Assembly: GCA_001897525.1 (NCBI GenBank)
Contig: MKTB01000015.1
Coordinates: forward strand, 248,001 to 312,000
Reading direction: 5' to 3'
DNA: 64,000 bases
Source of the DNA: Bacteroidetes bacterium 43-16
Lineage (GTDB): Bacteria; Bacteroidota; Bacteroidia; Chitinophagales; Chitinophagaceae
Shown here: piece after piece, positions 1 through 8,291 of the stretch
How positions within the stretch are numbered: position 1 is the first letter of the stretch
Layout of the letters: each line of letters begins with the position of its first letter
The notes under the pieces: generated by a model
What the model was told of the DNA's origin: nothing
What the model saw: only the letters and a program-made list of their open reading frames with translations
Databases searched by the model: none
Made by a program: the position numbers and the translations under genes

Positions 1-260
1 ACTTTGGTGGCAATGACCATCTCTTTACGGTTGTTGCGTGCTTTCATCCATTTACCGATGATGGTTTCGGATTGGCCGCCCACACCATTTACCCACCAGG
101 AATAGGTATCTGCGGTATCTACAAAATTGCAGCCGGCAGCTACAAATTGATCCAGGATAGCAAAGGATGCCTGTTCATCTAAGGTCCAGCCAAATACATT
201 ACCGCCAAAGTTTAGGGGTGCGACCTGCAGGTCTGTGTTCTTTATACTTACTTTGTTCAT
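1..260 (-). CDS. Aldo/keto reductase, N-terminal part (runs off the window)
   Basis: The start codon ATG is at 258-260 and the reading frame stays open to base 1, giving the first 86 residues of a longer protein. The N-terminus reads as a (beta/alpha)8 NADPH-dependent oxidoreductase: a strand with LNFGGNVFGW near residue 17 is the usual cofactor-side glycine stretch, and DTADTYSWW near residue 48 carries the conserved Asp and the catalytic Tyr of the aldo/keto reductase family. The catalytic Lys is the K of the final visible ATKV segment. Substrate cannot be told from this fragment. It is divergently arranged to the acetyltransferase gene that follows. Family assignment is firm; full length and function beyond the family are not visible. 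Confidence 0.85.
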   Translation of the reverse strand, partial: MNKVSIKNTDLQVAPLNFGGNVFGWTLDEQASFAILDQFVAAGCNFVDTADTYSWWVNGVGGQSETIIGKWMKARNNRKEMVIATK

Positions 261-443
261 GTTTCATTTTTTATGGAGTTACAAATTTACCGGCTTCTGC
301 CTGGTATTACTTGTAATTAAACACTATTCTCTTGTAAAAACAGGCGTACATTTATGAAGTCTTTGTTAAAGCAAAAGCGGATTTTCCTTATCTTTAAGGC
401 TTGCAATTTCCCCGGATTGCTCCATTAAAAAACAATTTTGATC

Positions 444-938
444 ATGCCATTAAGCAAGGATACCTCTTCAGAACATTTAACAACAACAAAACCGGTACAG
501 ATACGCCCGGCCAGGCCGGAAGACTGTGCGCCTATGATGGATCTCGTGCGGGAGCTGGCTCTCTATGAAAAAGCCGGGGATGAGGTAACGGTAAGCCTGG
601 AAGCCTTTACTGATGCAGGTTTTGGCCAGAATCCTATCTGGACGGCATTTGTAGCGGAGCTGGAAGGAGCCATCGTGGGGCTGTCTTTATTCTATCCCAG
701 GTATTCCACCTGGAAAGGTAAAAAATTATATCTGGAAGATATTGTCGTAAGGGAAAGCCTGCGCGGGCAAAAGATAGGCAAACAACTGTTCGACCAGACT
801 TTAGCCTATGCAAAAGCACATCATTACCATAGCTTGTACTGGCAGGTGCTGGACTGGAATGAACCGGCCATTAATTTCTACCGTAAATATGGGGCCACCT
901 TTGACGGGGAATGGCTCAACGTCCATATAGATTGTTAG
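444..938 (+). CDS. GNAT acetyltransferase, spermidine/spermine or thialysine N-acetyltransferase-like
   Basis: A single-domain GNAT protein of 164 residues. The acetyl-CoA pyrophosphate-binding motif A is RGQKIG at about residues 107-112, preceded by the strand LYLEDIVV, and the C-terminal block WNEPAINFYRKYGA follows at about 138. This combination (IRPA-x-x-x-DC near the N-terminus, ELA-x-YE, YLED, WNEP-x-INFY) is the pattern of eukaryotic-type diamine/thialysine N-acetyltransferases (SSAT family), so a polyamine or thialysine substrate is likely, by homology only. ATG at 444 was chosen; a TTG two codons upstream is possible, and neither has a clear Shine-Dalgarno. The MFS transporter begins shortly downstream in the same direction, and the two could form a detoxification or polyamine unit, which is inference. 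Confidence 0.85.
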   Translation: MPLSKDTSSEHLTTTKPVQIRPARPEDCAPMMDLVRELALYEKAGDEVTVSLEAFTDAGFGQNPIWTAFVAELEGAIVGLSLFYPRYSTWKGKKLYLEDIVVRESLRGQKIGKQLFDQTLAYAKAHHYHSLYWQVLDWNEPAINFYRKYGATFDGEWLNVHIDC

Positions 939-960
939 CACAACACAAGCGGACAAATGT

Positions 961-968
961 TACCTTTG
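961..968 (+). promoter_or_regulatory. Candidate -7 box (TACCTTTG) just ahead of the MFS gene
   Basis: TACCTTTG matches the Bacteroidota -7 consensus TAnnTTTG. It lies inside the longest possible reading frame of the MFS transporter, so if it is used, translation would have to start at 990 rather than 957. No well-spaced -33 TTTG is visible. Confidence 0.35.
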
Positions 969-989
969 CCCCCACTTTCACAGCAAATA

Positions 990-2195
990 ATGATGAACGG
1001 GGAGCAAGGGATCAAATCTTCAAGGATTTTATTTTTCATTAATGTTTTAGTCGTTTTCTGGGTATCGAGCAATCTGCGTGCGCCTATAACGTCGGTAGGG
1101 CCTGTGCTTACGGAAATAAGCGCGGCGCTGGACCTGAGTCATTTTCAATCCAGCCTGCTCACCTCTATCCCGCTCCTGATGTTTGCAGGTTTTTCTATTA
1201 TCATCAGCAGGATCGCTGCGGGGAGGAATATCAGCCATATGTTGCTGACGGGCCTCATCATCTTAGGTATGGGCACGCTGTTAAGGGTGTATGGCAATGT
1301 GTTCACTTTATTATCGGGCTCTGTGCTCGTGGGCCTGGGGATCTGTATCGGCAATGTTGTCACCCCGGGATATATAAAGAGCAACCTGCCGGGACATATC
1401 GGTATCATGACGGGCTTATTTGCCGTTGCCATGAACCTCACTGCGGCTTTTGCCTCGGGATTTAGTATTAATGTGGGCAAATGGACAGATTGGCACTGGC
1501 GCGGCTCTATCGGTATCTGGATCGGCTTTGTAGCCATTGCCATCCTCATTATTTTAATGGAGCTGAGTTTCAAAAAGAGGAAAACACTGCTTACAGCGCC
1601 AACGGAGCGCTCAAGCCTGAACCTGTTCCGGTCCAGGCAAGCCTGGCAGGTAAGTATTTTCCTGGGCCTGCAATCGGTGATTTATTACAGCATTGTATCC
1701 TGGCTGCCTTCGGTACTGGTGACTTATGGGATTCCGGAAGCGGAGACCGGATGGGTCTTGTTTACCTTCCAGATCTCCACACTGCCTATTACTTTCATAG
1801 GGCCGGTGATCGCCAATAAAATGAAAGACCAAAGGGCTATGATCATTTTTATTGCTGTACTAATGCTGAGCAGTATTTTGCTTTTTGCCTGGCATGGGGT
1901 GGACTATGCTTACCCGGCGGCCATATTACTGGGCATTTCCAACGGGCTGGCTTTTAGTTTATCCCTTTTGTTCTTTTCTATCAAGACTAAAAGTAGTGCC
2001 ACTGCGATCAAGTTATCGGGTATGGCGCAGTCTATAGGTTATTTCATCGCGGCCTTCGGCCCTGCAGTATTCGGTGCATTACATGATACGGATGCGTCCT
2101 GGAAGGTTTCTTTTTACTTTCTGGCATTCAGTGTCGCCCTGCTTTTGTTTTTCGGGCTGAGTGCTGCGCGCAACCGCTTTGTGGAAGATCATTAA
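990..2195 (+). CDS. MFS transporter, CynX/NimT family
   Basis: A membrane transporter of about 401 residues with some twelve hydrophobic segments and an 11-residue RAPITSVGPVL block just after the first helix, typical of the cyanate/2-nitroimidazole exporter subfamily (CynX/NimT) of the major facilitator superfamily. It acts in the inner membrane; the real substrate is unknown. Two adjacent ATG codons at 990 and 993 are the preferred start because a TAnnTTTG promoter box at 961-968 would otherwise be inside the gene; an ATG at 957 would add 11 hydrophilic residues. It follows the acetyltransferase by about 50 bp on the same strand and ends before a strong palindromic terminator shared with the convergent glucosaminidase gene. 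Confidence 0.88.
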   Translation: MMNGEQGIKSSRILFFINVLVVFWVSSNLRAPITSVGPVLTEISAALDLSHFQSSLLTSIPLLMFAGFSIIISRIAAGRNISHMLLTGLIILGMGTLLRVYGNVFTLLSGSVLVGLGICIGNVVTPGYIKSNLPGHIGIMTGLFAVAMNLTAAFASGFSINVGKWTDWHWRGSIGIWIGFVAIAILIILMELSFKKRKTLLTAPTERSSLNLFRSRQAWQVSIFLGLQSVIYYSIVSWLPSVLVTYGIPEAETGWVLFTFQISTLPITFIGPVIANKMKDQRAMIIFIAVLMLSSILLFAWHGVDYAYPAAILLGISNGLAFSLSLLFFSIKTKSSATAIKLSGMAQSIGYFIAAFGPAVFGALHDTDASWKVSFYFLAFSVALLLFFGLSAARNRFVEDH

Positions 2196-2213
2196 AGAAA
2201 TTTTGTTGTAAAC

Positions 2214-2249
2214 AAAAGCGCGTGTTTGTGATCACAAACACGCGCTTTT
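2214..2249. terminator. Bidirectional terminator (36-bp perfect palindrome)
   Basis: A perfect palindrome centred on TGATCA, with GCGCGTGTTTG arms flanked by A4 on the left and T4-5 on the right. It sits between the convergent ends of the MFS transporter and the glucosaminidase gene and gives a stem with a U-tract on both strands. Confidence 0.9.
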
Positions 2250-2269
2250 TATTTTTGGCTTTAACCAGC

Positions 2270-4207
2270 TTATTTCAATTTTAATTTCATGCCGGGCTTT
2301 ACAGCACCATTAGCAGAAAGTTTGTTGAGCTTAATCACCTCTTTGGTAGTTAAATTGTATTTATCAGCGATCGCTGTTACGGTCTCTCCTTTCTTAACGG
2401 TATGTGAGCCTGGTTTTACGGGTTTCTTTTCTGCTTTTTTAGCTGCAACTTTCTTATCGTTCTCCTTCTTATCGGCACCTTTTTTCTCTGTTCCTTTCTT
2501 CTCGGCCACTTTCTTTTCTGCTGCCTTAGGCTTTTCTTTCACCGGTGCCGCTGCTACTACGGGGGGTCTTACCTGCTCTGGTTTAATAATGGCTGCATTG
2601 GAATGATTGGCCACCACAGGTGTTTCACGCTCTGCTTTGCGGTTAGCTTCTATTCTTTTCTTCAGCTCATCCTGGCTCATCGCTTTACCGGAGTTGCCAG
2701 ACTCTGCGGCATAGGTACTGCTTGCCACAGGTCTTGTTGTAGTGCTTTGCGCAGCAGGACGGGTCTCATAAGTACTCGTCGTGGTAGCAGGCTTGCTTGC
2801 ACTCGTAGTGTTACTGTTATTAACCGTTTTCGCAGGAGCCTGGTTATTTTTGGCATTTTGTGACCCGTAAACAGAACGGTCCAGTTTTGCTTTAAGCCTG
2901 TCCAGGTCGCTCATTTCTTCTGCAGGTTCTGCTTCGCTAGCCTTGCTCACCGGCTCGGGCTGGCGGTTGGTCGCCACCTGGGTATTTTGCTCGGCAGCGA
3001 TCTGCTCTTCTACAGCCGGTTCATCGGCAATATTATAGGTTTCTTCTTTGCTTTCTGTTAATGGTGCAGCTTCAAGCGCTGTATTATCGGCTTCTTCTGC
3101 TACCACGACACCATCATCTTGGGCTGCTGCTTTTTTACCTCCTGATACATAAGCAGGATTATTTTCCTTTGCTTTGGTGTATTCCGGATTGGCGTTTTTA
3201 CCAAATAAAGGCGCTCTGAGCAATGGTTTTTTAGGGGCTGTATTTTTAAGGTACAATACGGCACCTACTTCCGGCTCTTCAGTTCCTCTCAGGTGGTTGT
3301 ATTGTCTTAATTCTTTCACCCTGATGCCTTGCTCCTGCGCTACGATAATCAAGGATTCTCCTTCTCTGAGCTCGTAAGTACTGGTGGTGCCTTCTTTATT
3401 TTTTCTTTCGAGGTAGATGAACATATCTGCCGGTAAGGGTTCATCGGAAAGATCGTTCAGGTCCAGGAGTTTTGCATAGCGGATATTGTTCTGGTAAGCT
3501 GCATTTAACAGCAGGTCTCCTTTACGTCCGTAGAATCCCTTCAGGCCGTTCTTTACCGTGAGTATATAGTATTCTCTTTCTGCAGACTGGGCAGCTATAA
3601 GCACTGCAGGTTTTGTTTCCGGGATAGCCATTGTTGCTGTAGTGGCTACCATGATGTCGTCGTCACCTTCTTCATCGCCCATACCGCCACGCTCTTCCAG
3701 CATAGAGTATTGGTTCAGTTCATATTTCTCAATAAGGTCTACTATTTTTTGTGCATACTTGGGGTTAGTAGCATAGCCACATTTTTTCAAGCCATAGGCC
3801 CAGCCTTTATAGTCGGTGGCATCCAGGGTAAATAAGGTGGCGTAGCGTGCATTGCTTTTCAAAAAATCGGAGTGGTCCATATAGGAGCTCCTGTCGTTAT
3901 CGTATTTCCTGAAGCACTCATTCTTCGCATCGTCGGTATAGGTATAGGTTGCCCCGGTCCAGCTTGTTTTGCATTTGATGCCGAAATGGTTCATGGCATT
4001 AAGGCTCAGCTCGCTTTCTCCGCAACCGGACTCATGTATGCCCTGGGCCAGTTTAATGGCTGCAGGTACACCGGTCCTTTTTTGCTCTGCAATGGCCAGG
4101 TCTTTATACTTTGCAATATAGGCATACACACTGCTCGCCTGTTGTCCAAAGCTGATGCCGGAACTCAGTGCTAAAATGGAGGCAGTAAGAATAAATTTGA
4201 AATTCAT
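2270..4207 (-). CDS. Secreted glucosaminidase-domain (GH73-like) protein with LysM domain
   Basis: A 645-residue exported protein. Residues 1-21 are a signal peptide ending SGISFG before QQ. Residues about 25-170 form a peptidoglycan endo-beta-N-acetylglucosaminidase domain, with the likely catalytic Glu59 in AQGIHESGCGES. Residues 205-330 contain divergent LysM-like segments (TYELREGESLIIVAQEQGI). A long low-complexity stretch rich in Ala, Glu, Thr and Lys (about 350-595, ending in repeated AEKK-type motifs) links to a clear C-terminal LysM domain (HTVKKGETVTAIADKYNL, 600-645). It should cleave peptidoglycan in the periplasm or at the cell surface. It is the last gene of a minus-strand run after the LOG-family and O-methyltransferase genes, with a 51-bp gap, and ends at a shared terminator. 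Confidence 0.9.
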   Translation of the reverse strand: MNFKFILTASILALSSGISFGQQASSVYAYIAKYKDLAIAEQKRTGVPAAIKLAQGIHESGCGESELSLNAMNHFGIKCKTSWTGATYTYTDDAKNECFRKYDNDRSSYMDHSDFLKSNARYATLFTLDATDYKGWAYGLKKCGYATNPKYAQKIVDLIEKYELNQYSMLEERGGMGDEEGDDDIMVATTATMAIPETKPAVLIAAQSAEREYYILTVKNGLKGFYGRKGDLLLNAAYQNNIRYAKLLDLNDLSDEPLPADMFIYLERKNKEGTTSTYELREGESLIIVAQEQGIRVKELRQYNHLRGTEEPEVGAVLYLKNTAPKKPLLRAPLFGKNANPEYTKAKENNPAYVSGGKKAAAQDDGVVVAEEADNTALEAAPLTESKEETYNIADEPAVEEQIAAEQNTQVATNRQPEPVSKASEAEPAEEMSDLDRLKAKLDRSVYGSQNAKNNQAPAKTVNNSNTTSASKPATTTSTYETRPAAQSTTTRPVASSTYAAESGNSGKAMSQDELKKRIEANRKAERETPVVANHSNAAIIKPEQVRPPVVAAAPVKEKPKAAEKKVAEKKGTEKKGADKKENDKKVAAKKAEKKPVKPGSHTVKKGETVTAIADKYNLTTKEVIKLNKLSANGAVKPGMKLKLK

Positions 4208-4258
4208 TTTGCTGTCGGTTTATTGATGCAATTCGGTTTTTAATAATTTATGGGACCG

Positions 4259-4912
4259 TTATTTTATTTTCCTGATGATGCTGATCCCGTCCCGGATCGG
4301 CAACATAACGGTTTCTACGCGATCGCTTGCCTGTACATGGTCATTAAATGCCTGTATATGCTTAGCCGCTTTACTTTGCTCTTCTTCGGGCTTCAACACA
4401 TCGCCGTGGAACATTACATTGTCTGCCAGGATGACCGCGCCTACAGGCAGGGTATCCATCAACAGGTCAAAATAGTTGATATAGTTACCTTTATCTGCGT
4501 CGAGGAAGACCAGGTCAAACTCGGCCTCCAGCGTAGGGATCACGTCTAAAGCGGGGGCAATATGCAGGATGATCTTTGCCTGCAAACCTGCGGCATGCCA
4601 ATACTGCAAGCGCATCTCATTAAGCCGGTCATCGATATCGATGGTATGTACTTTGCCTTCTTCCGGTAATCCGTCGGCAAGACAGATGGCAGAGTAGCCG
4701 GTATAGGTACCCAGTTCCAGGACATTGCGCGGCTTTATGAGCTTACTCAGCATACTCAGTATGGCACCCTGGTGGGCACCGGAGAGCATTTGTGCTCCTT
4801 TCACACTTTCGTTGGTTTCCTTATTGAGTGCTTTCAATACTTCTGTTTCCGCTATGGAATAGTGTAAAACATACTGATGTACTTCTTCTGAGGTGATCCA
4901 ATTGTGTTCCAT
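4259..4912 (-). CDS. SAM-dependent O-methyltransferase, family 3
   Basis: A 217-residue class I methyltransferase of the catechol/caffeoyl-CoA O-methyltransferase family. The SAM-binding glycine loop is LELGTYTGYSAICLA (about 65-79), the ribose-binding acidic residue sits in IDIDDR, and the metal-ligand region is VFLDADKGNYINYF followed by LADN. Members of this family methylate catechols, small hydroxylated metabolites or hydroxyuridine in tRNA (TrmR); which applies is not visible. Start at 4912 lies 5 bp after the stop of the LOG-family gene, so both are surely co-transcribed. Confidence 0.9.
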   Translation of the reverse strand: MEHNWITSEEVHQYVLHYSIAETEVLKALNKETNESVKGAQMLSGAHQGAILSMLSKLIKPRNVLELGTYTGYSAICLADGLPEEGKVHTIDIDDRLNEMRLQYWHAAGLQAKIILHIAPALDVIPTLEAEFDLVFLDADKGNYINYFDLLMDTLPVGAVILADNVMFHGDVLKPEEEQSKAAKHIQAFNDHVQASDRVETVMLPIRDGISIIRKIK

Positions 4913-4917
4913 ACTGA

Positions 4918-5613
4918 TTAGAAGTTAGGCATGATTTTTTTATTGGTATAAAATTCATTGATATAGTCGACCACTTCATCAGCAGTATCGTATATCTTGA
5001 TCAGGTCCAGGTCATGTGGGTTAATGTTGGCAAAACCGTCCATCATGGTCGTTTTCATCCAGTCAAACAAGCCCTGCCAGTATTCTTTACCTACGCAAAC
5101 CAGGGGCAGGTTGATCGATTTCTCGGTCTGCACCAAAGTAGCAATTTCAAAAAATTCGTCCATGGTACCAAAGCCGCCCGGCATCATGATAAAGCCCTGG
5201 GCATACTTGGTGAACATTAATTTACGGGTAAAGAAGTAATCGAAATTCAGGCTTTTATCGGAATCTATATAGGGATTATTATGCTGTTCAAAGGGTAAAA
5301 AGATGTTCAATCCTACGGATTTTCCACCGGCCTCAAAAGCACCTTTATTGGCGGCTTCCATGATGCCCGGACCACCACCGCTGATGATACCAAAGCCTAT
5401 CTGGGAAAGCTTTTGCGCTATTTCTACGGTTAATTTATAATATTTCTGATCGGGCTTGGTCCTTGCAGAACCGAAAATAGAAATACAGGGGCCTATTTTA
5501 TTTAATTTTTCGAATCCGTCCACGAATTCTGCCATGATCTTAAAGATCTGCCAGCTTGAATGTGCTTTAGATTCTGTCCAGTCTCTCAGTTTTACTTTTT
5601 TCAAATACTCCAT
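4918..5613 (-). CDS. LOG-family (TIGR00730) nucleotide 5'-monophosphate phosphoribohydrolase-like protein
   Basis: A 231-residue Rossmann-fold protein. The signature PGGFGTMDEFFE of the LOG/lysine-decarboxylase-like family is present in the middle, preceded by GIISGGGPGIMEAANKGA. In plants and several bacteria these enzymes hydrolyse cytokinin riboside monophosphates or other nucleotide monophosphates to base and ribose 5-phosphate; in most bacteria the physiological substrate is not established. It is first gene of the minus-strand run leading to the O-methyltransferase and the glucosaminidase. A CAAAGATA at 5646-5653, the complement of a TAnnTTTG box, lies upstream. Confidence 0.88.
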   Translation of the reverse strand: MEYLKKVKLRDWTESKAHSSWQIFKIMAEFVDGFEKLNKIGPCISIFGSARTKPDQKYYKLTVEIAQKLSQIGFGIISGGGPGIMEAANKGAFEAGGKSVGLNIFLPFEQHNNPYIDSDKSLNFDYFFTRKLMFTKYAQGFIMMPGGFGTMDEFFEIATLVQTEKSINLPLVCVGKEYWQGLFDWMKTTMMDGFANINPHDLDLIKIYDTADEVVDYINEFYTNKKIMPNF

Positions 5614-5799
5614 GTATCGGGTAAATTATTGCTTTTTACAATCCCCAAAGATAGTTTTTTATACGCAATCGATCCGGGATCAGGGTACATTTTAAGTTTT
5701 TCTTTAAAGACTTACCGGCAGGGCTGCTGACGGTTTTTTGACCATGTTATGGAATATCGTCTTACCTTAGTGTTCTATTTCGGAATCATTGGAGCATAA

Positions 5800-7176
5800 A
5801 TGAGTAATCTTAAAACAACATTCTTAGAAAAAAGTGAAACAAAGGTGTTTGATGACAAGCACCGGCGCACGATTGCCTTTAATATTGACAAATACAATAC
5901 TGCGGTTGTAAACGGCAAATTGCAGTACAGCCACCTGGACTATGCACGTAAGAAAGCCAAGAATTTAAAGTGGAAGGCCATAGAGTCGCTGGACAAAAAC
6001 CTGGAGGCTTTTGAAAAAAAGTTTACGGAGCATGGGGGCAAGGTGATCTGGGCCGAAAACACGGATGATGCCCTGCGCGCCATTGCAGACATCGTGGATA
6101 AGGTGAAAGCGAAAACGGTGGTAAAGTCTAAGTCGATGGTTACGGAAGAGCTGCACCTGAATGCTTTCCTGGAGAAGCTAGGGGTAAGCTCTGTGGAGAC
6201 GGACCTGGGAGAGTATATACAGCAACTGGACGGGGAACCGCCTTACCATATTGTGACCCCGGCTATGCACAAGAGTAAAGAGGACATCGCAGAACTGTTT
6301 ACTAAAAAACTGGGTACTCCGCCCAACTTAAGCCCTAAAGAACTTACTTTAATTGCCCGCGAGAAACTCCGGGAAGCCTTCCTGAATGCGGATATAGGCA
6401 TTACCGGGGCCAATTTCATTGTAGCCGATTCCGGCGCTATTGCGCTCACAGAGAATGAAGGTAATGTGCGGCTGACGACTTCATTGCCGAAAGTACATAT
6501 TGCGATCGTGGGTATAGAAAAAGTGATCCCTTCCTTGAAAGACCTGGCGCATTTCTGGCCTTTATTGTCCACTTTTGGCACCGGGCAAAAATTAACGGTT
6601 TATAATTCAATTTTTTTTGGTCCTAAATCGGCCGGAGAAAGTGATGGCCCGGAAGAGATGTATGTTATCCTGCTGGACAATGGCCGCACGAGGCTGTTGC
6701 GCAAGGAAGTACGGGAAAGTATGTACTGCATCCGCTGCGGCTCCTGCCTGAATGCCTGCCCGGTCTATAAAAATATTGGCGGTCATACTTACGGGACGAC
6801 TTACAGCGGCCCTATCGGTGCCGTGATCACGCCACACCTGAAATCGATGTCGGAATTCGGTCACCTGAGTTTCGCTTCCAGTCTTTGCGGCAACTGTACG
6901 GAGGTCTGCCCGGTGAAGATCAATATTCATGAGATGCTGCTGGAGAACAGGGCCATCTTTGTGGATGAAGGGAATGCAGACATGAAGGAGAAGCTGAGCT
7001 GGAAATTGTTCAAGATCGGCACTTCTTCAAAAATGTTTTTAGACATTGCCCCTTCTTCGATCAAGAATAAAGTATTTAATAAATTTTTCGAACCGCTCTG
7101 GGGCAGCCACAGGGCACCGCTCAGTTTCCCCAAAAAGAGTTTCGCTAAGCTATGGAAGGAGCAGCATAAATCATAA
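5800..7176 (+). CDS. lutB: LutB-like lactate utilisation iron-sulfur protein
   Basis: A 458-residue cytoplasmic protein with the LUD/LutB architecture: an N-terminal DUF162-type domain (roughly 60-290) and a C-terminal ferredoxin-like part with two 4Fe-4S motifs, C310-x2-C313-x2-C316-x3-C320 and C363-x2-C366-x3-C370 (both ending CPV). In Bacillus and others LutABC oxidises L-lactate to pyruvate. Neither LutA (CCG-domain protein) nor LutC is next to it: the downstream neighbour is convergent, the upstream one divergent. So either the partners are elsewhere on the chromosome or this protein works alone. The gene is followed by a strong terminator. Confidence 0.88.
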   Translation: MSNLKTTFLEKSETKVFDDKHRRTIAFNIDKYNTAVVNGKLQYSHLDYARKKAKNLKWKAIESLDKNLEAFEKKFTEHGGKVIWAENTDDALRAIADIVDKVKAKTVVKSKSMVTEELHLNAFLEKLGVSSVETDLGEYIQQLDGEPPYHIVTPAMHKSKEDIAELFTKKLGTPPNLSPKELTLIAREKLREAFLNADIGITGANFIVADSGAIALTENEGNVRLTTSLPKVHIAIVGIEKVIPSLKDLAHFWPLLSTFGTGQKLTVYNSIFFGPKSAGESDGPEEMYVILLDNGRTRLLRKEVRESMYCIRCGSCLNACPVYKNIGGHTYGTTYSGPIGAVITPHLKSMSEFGHLSFASSLCGNCTEVCPVKINIHEMLLENRAIFVDEGNADMKEKLSWKLFKIGTSSKMFLDIAPSSIKNKVFNKFFEPLWGSHRAPLSFPKKSFAKLWKEQHKS

Positions 7177-7219
7177 AAAAACATAGCCGGCTGAGTTCAG
7201 CCGGCTATGTTTTTTTATG
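7172..7219. terminator. Bidirectional terminator, 23-bp perfect stem
   Basis: Inverted arms 7172-7194 and 7197-7219 pair perfectly; the inner part is CATAGCCGGCTGA and the outer part is a run of seven A on one side and seven T on the other. It separates the convergent lutB and MCE-protein genes and should work on both strands. Confidence 0.93.
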
Positions 7220-7230
7220 CACTAATCCAT

Positions 7231-8211
7231 TTAGTCTTTTCTTGATTTTGAAGGGAAAAGGGAGATGTTGATATATCTTCCGGGATGTTCTTTCAGATCG
7301 GCAGATAGCTTGCCCAGGTCTGTAACAGTCTGGTTTAAGCTGTTGTATAATTTTGGATCATTCACCAGCAGGCCCAGCGTACCGTCATTGCGGTCCAGCT
7401 TGCTGATCAGGCCATTCAGTTTTTGGGTGGTGGCTTCCAGGTTGTTGATGGTATGCTCGATCTTGGCCTGGGAGAACTGTTGGGTTGCCTGCTCGGCATT
7501 GCCCAGGATCCTGTCTATACGGCCGTCATTGGCCAGTCCATTACTTACTTTTTGCAGGTTAGTGATGGTCCCGTTTGCATTTGTCATTAAGGTATTGATG
7601 TTACCGGACTGTTTGGCCAGGGCTTGAGACAATACCTCGATCTGTTTCATTGCCAATTCTATAGAGGATAATATCTGTTCAATATGTTTCCCGGTATTAT
7701 CGCTGACGATGCCCTTGAGGTTGGCCATCAAGGTATCGGCATTATTAGTCACTCTGCCCAGGTTATCCATCACTCCGGGTACTCCTTTTGTGATGCCATC
7801 CATAATACCTACAGCTTCTACGCCTGCCAGTACGGTACCTTCTTTAGCTTCTGTTTTACTGGTGGAAGGCACCATGCCTACGTTCTTAGCCCCGGATAAG
7901 AGGTCGGAACCTACCTGCTCTACCACAGAACCTTCTGTAACGGTAAATTTATGGTTCACCAGCATCACGACTTTAAACCTGTGATCGGGCTGCATCTCTA
8001 CTTCTGATACTTTTCCTATCTGGTAGCCATTCAGCATTACTTTTGAAGAAGTGGTCAATCCTTCAACATTATCAAAATAAGTGATGTACTCTTTTTCCCT
8101 GGAGAAAAGGTTGTTTCCTTTAAAGAAGTTGAATCCCAGGAATAATGCCAATATAGAAACCAAAGCTAATATACCTATCTTAACCTCATATCTTTTCTTA
8201 GTTTCTGCCAT
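7231..8211 (-). CDS. MCE/MlaD-family lipid transport protein
   Basis: A 326-residue protein anchored by one N-terminal membrane helix (about residues 10-27, IGILALVSILALFLGFNFF), followed by an MCE domain (about 38-115) with the usual VMLNGYQIGKVSEVEM block. The remainder is a long predicted helical, Asn/Gln-rich periplasmic tail. In the Mla and related systems MCE proteins form hexameric rings that shuttle phospholipids between inner and outer membrane, working with an MlaE permease and MlaF ATPase; those are not in this window. The gene stands alone, with a good promoter upstream and terminator downstream. Confidence 0.9.
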   Translation of the reverse strand: MAETKKRYEVKIGILALVSILALFLGFNFFKGNNLFSREKEYITYFDNVEGLTTSSKVMLNGYQIGKVSEVEMQPDHRFKVVMLVNHKFTVTEGSVVEQVGSDLLSGAKNVGMVPSTSKTEAKEGTVLAGVEAVGIMDGITKGVPGVMDNLGRVTNNADTLMANLKGIVSDNTGKHIEQILSSIELAMKQIEVLSQALAKQSGNINTLMTNANGTITNLQKVSNGLANDGRIDRILGNAEQATQQFSQAKIEHTINNLEATTQKLNGLISKLDRNDGTLGLLVNDPKLYNSLNQTVTDLGKLSADLKEHPGRYINISLFPSKSRKD

Positions 8212-8239
8212 AACGTTGCGTGTTTTTAGTTTATAGGTG

Positions 8240-8266
8240 CAAAAATAGCTTCAATATTGCTTCAAA
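8240..8266 (-). promoter_or_regulatory. Promoter of the MCE/MlaD gene
   Basis: On the minus strand TTTG (8266-8263) is followed by TATTTTTG (8247-8240), matching the Bacteroidota TTTG / TAnnTTTG pair at normal spacing. The start codon is about 29 bp downstream of the -7 box. Confidence 0.55.
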
Positions 8267-8291
8267 CAGCAATTTATTACAATATTTTGAT

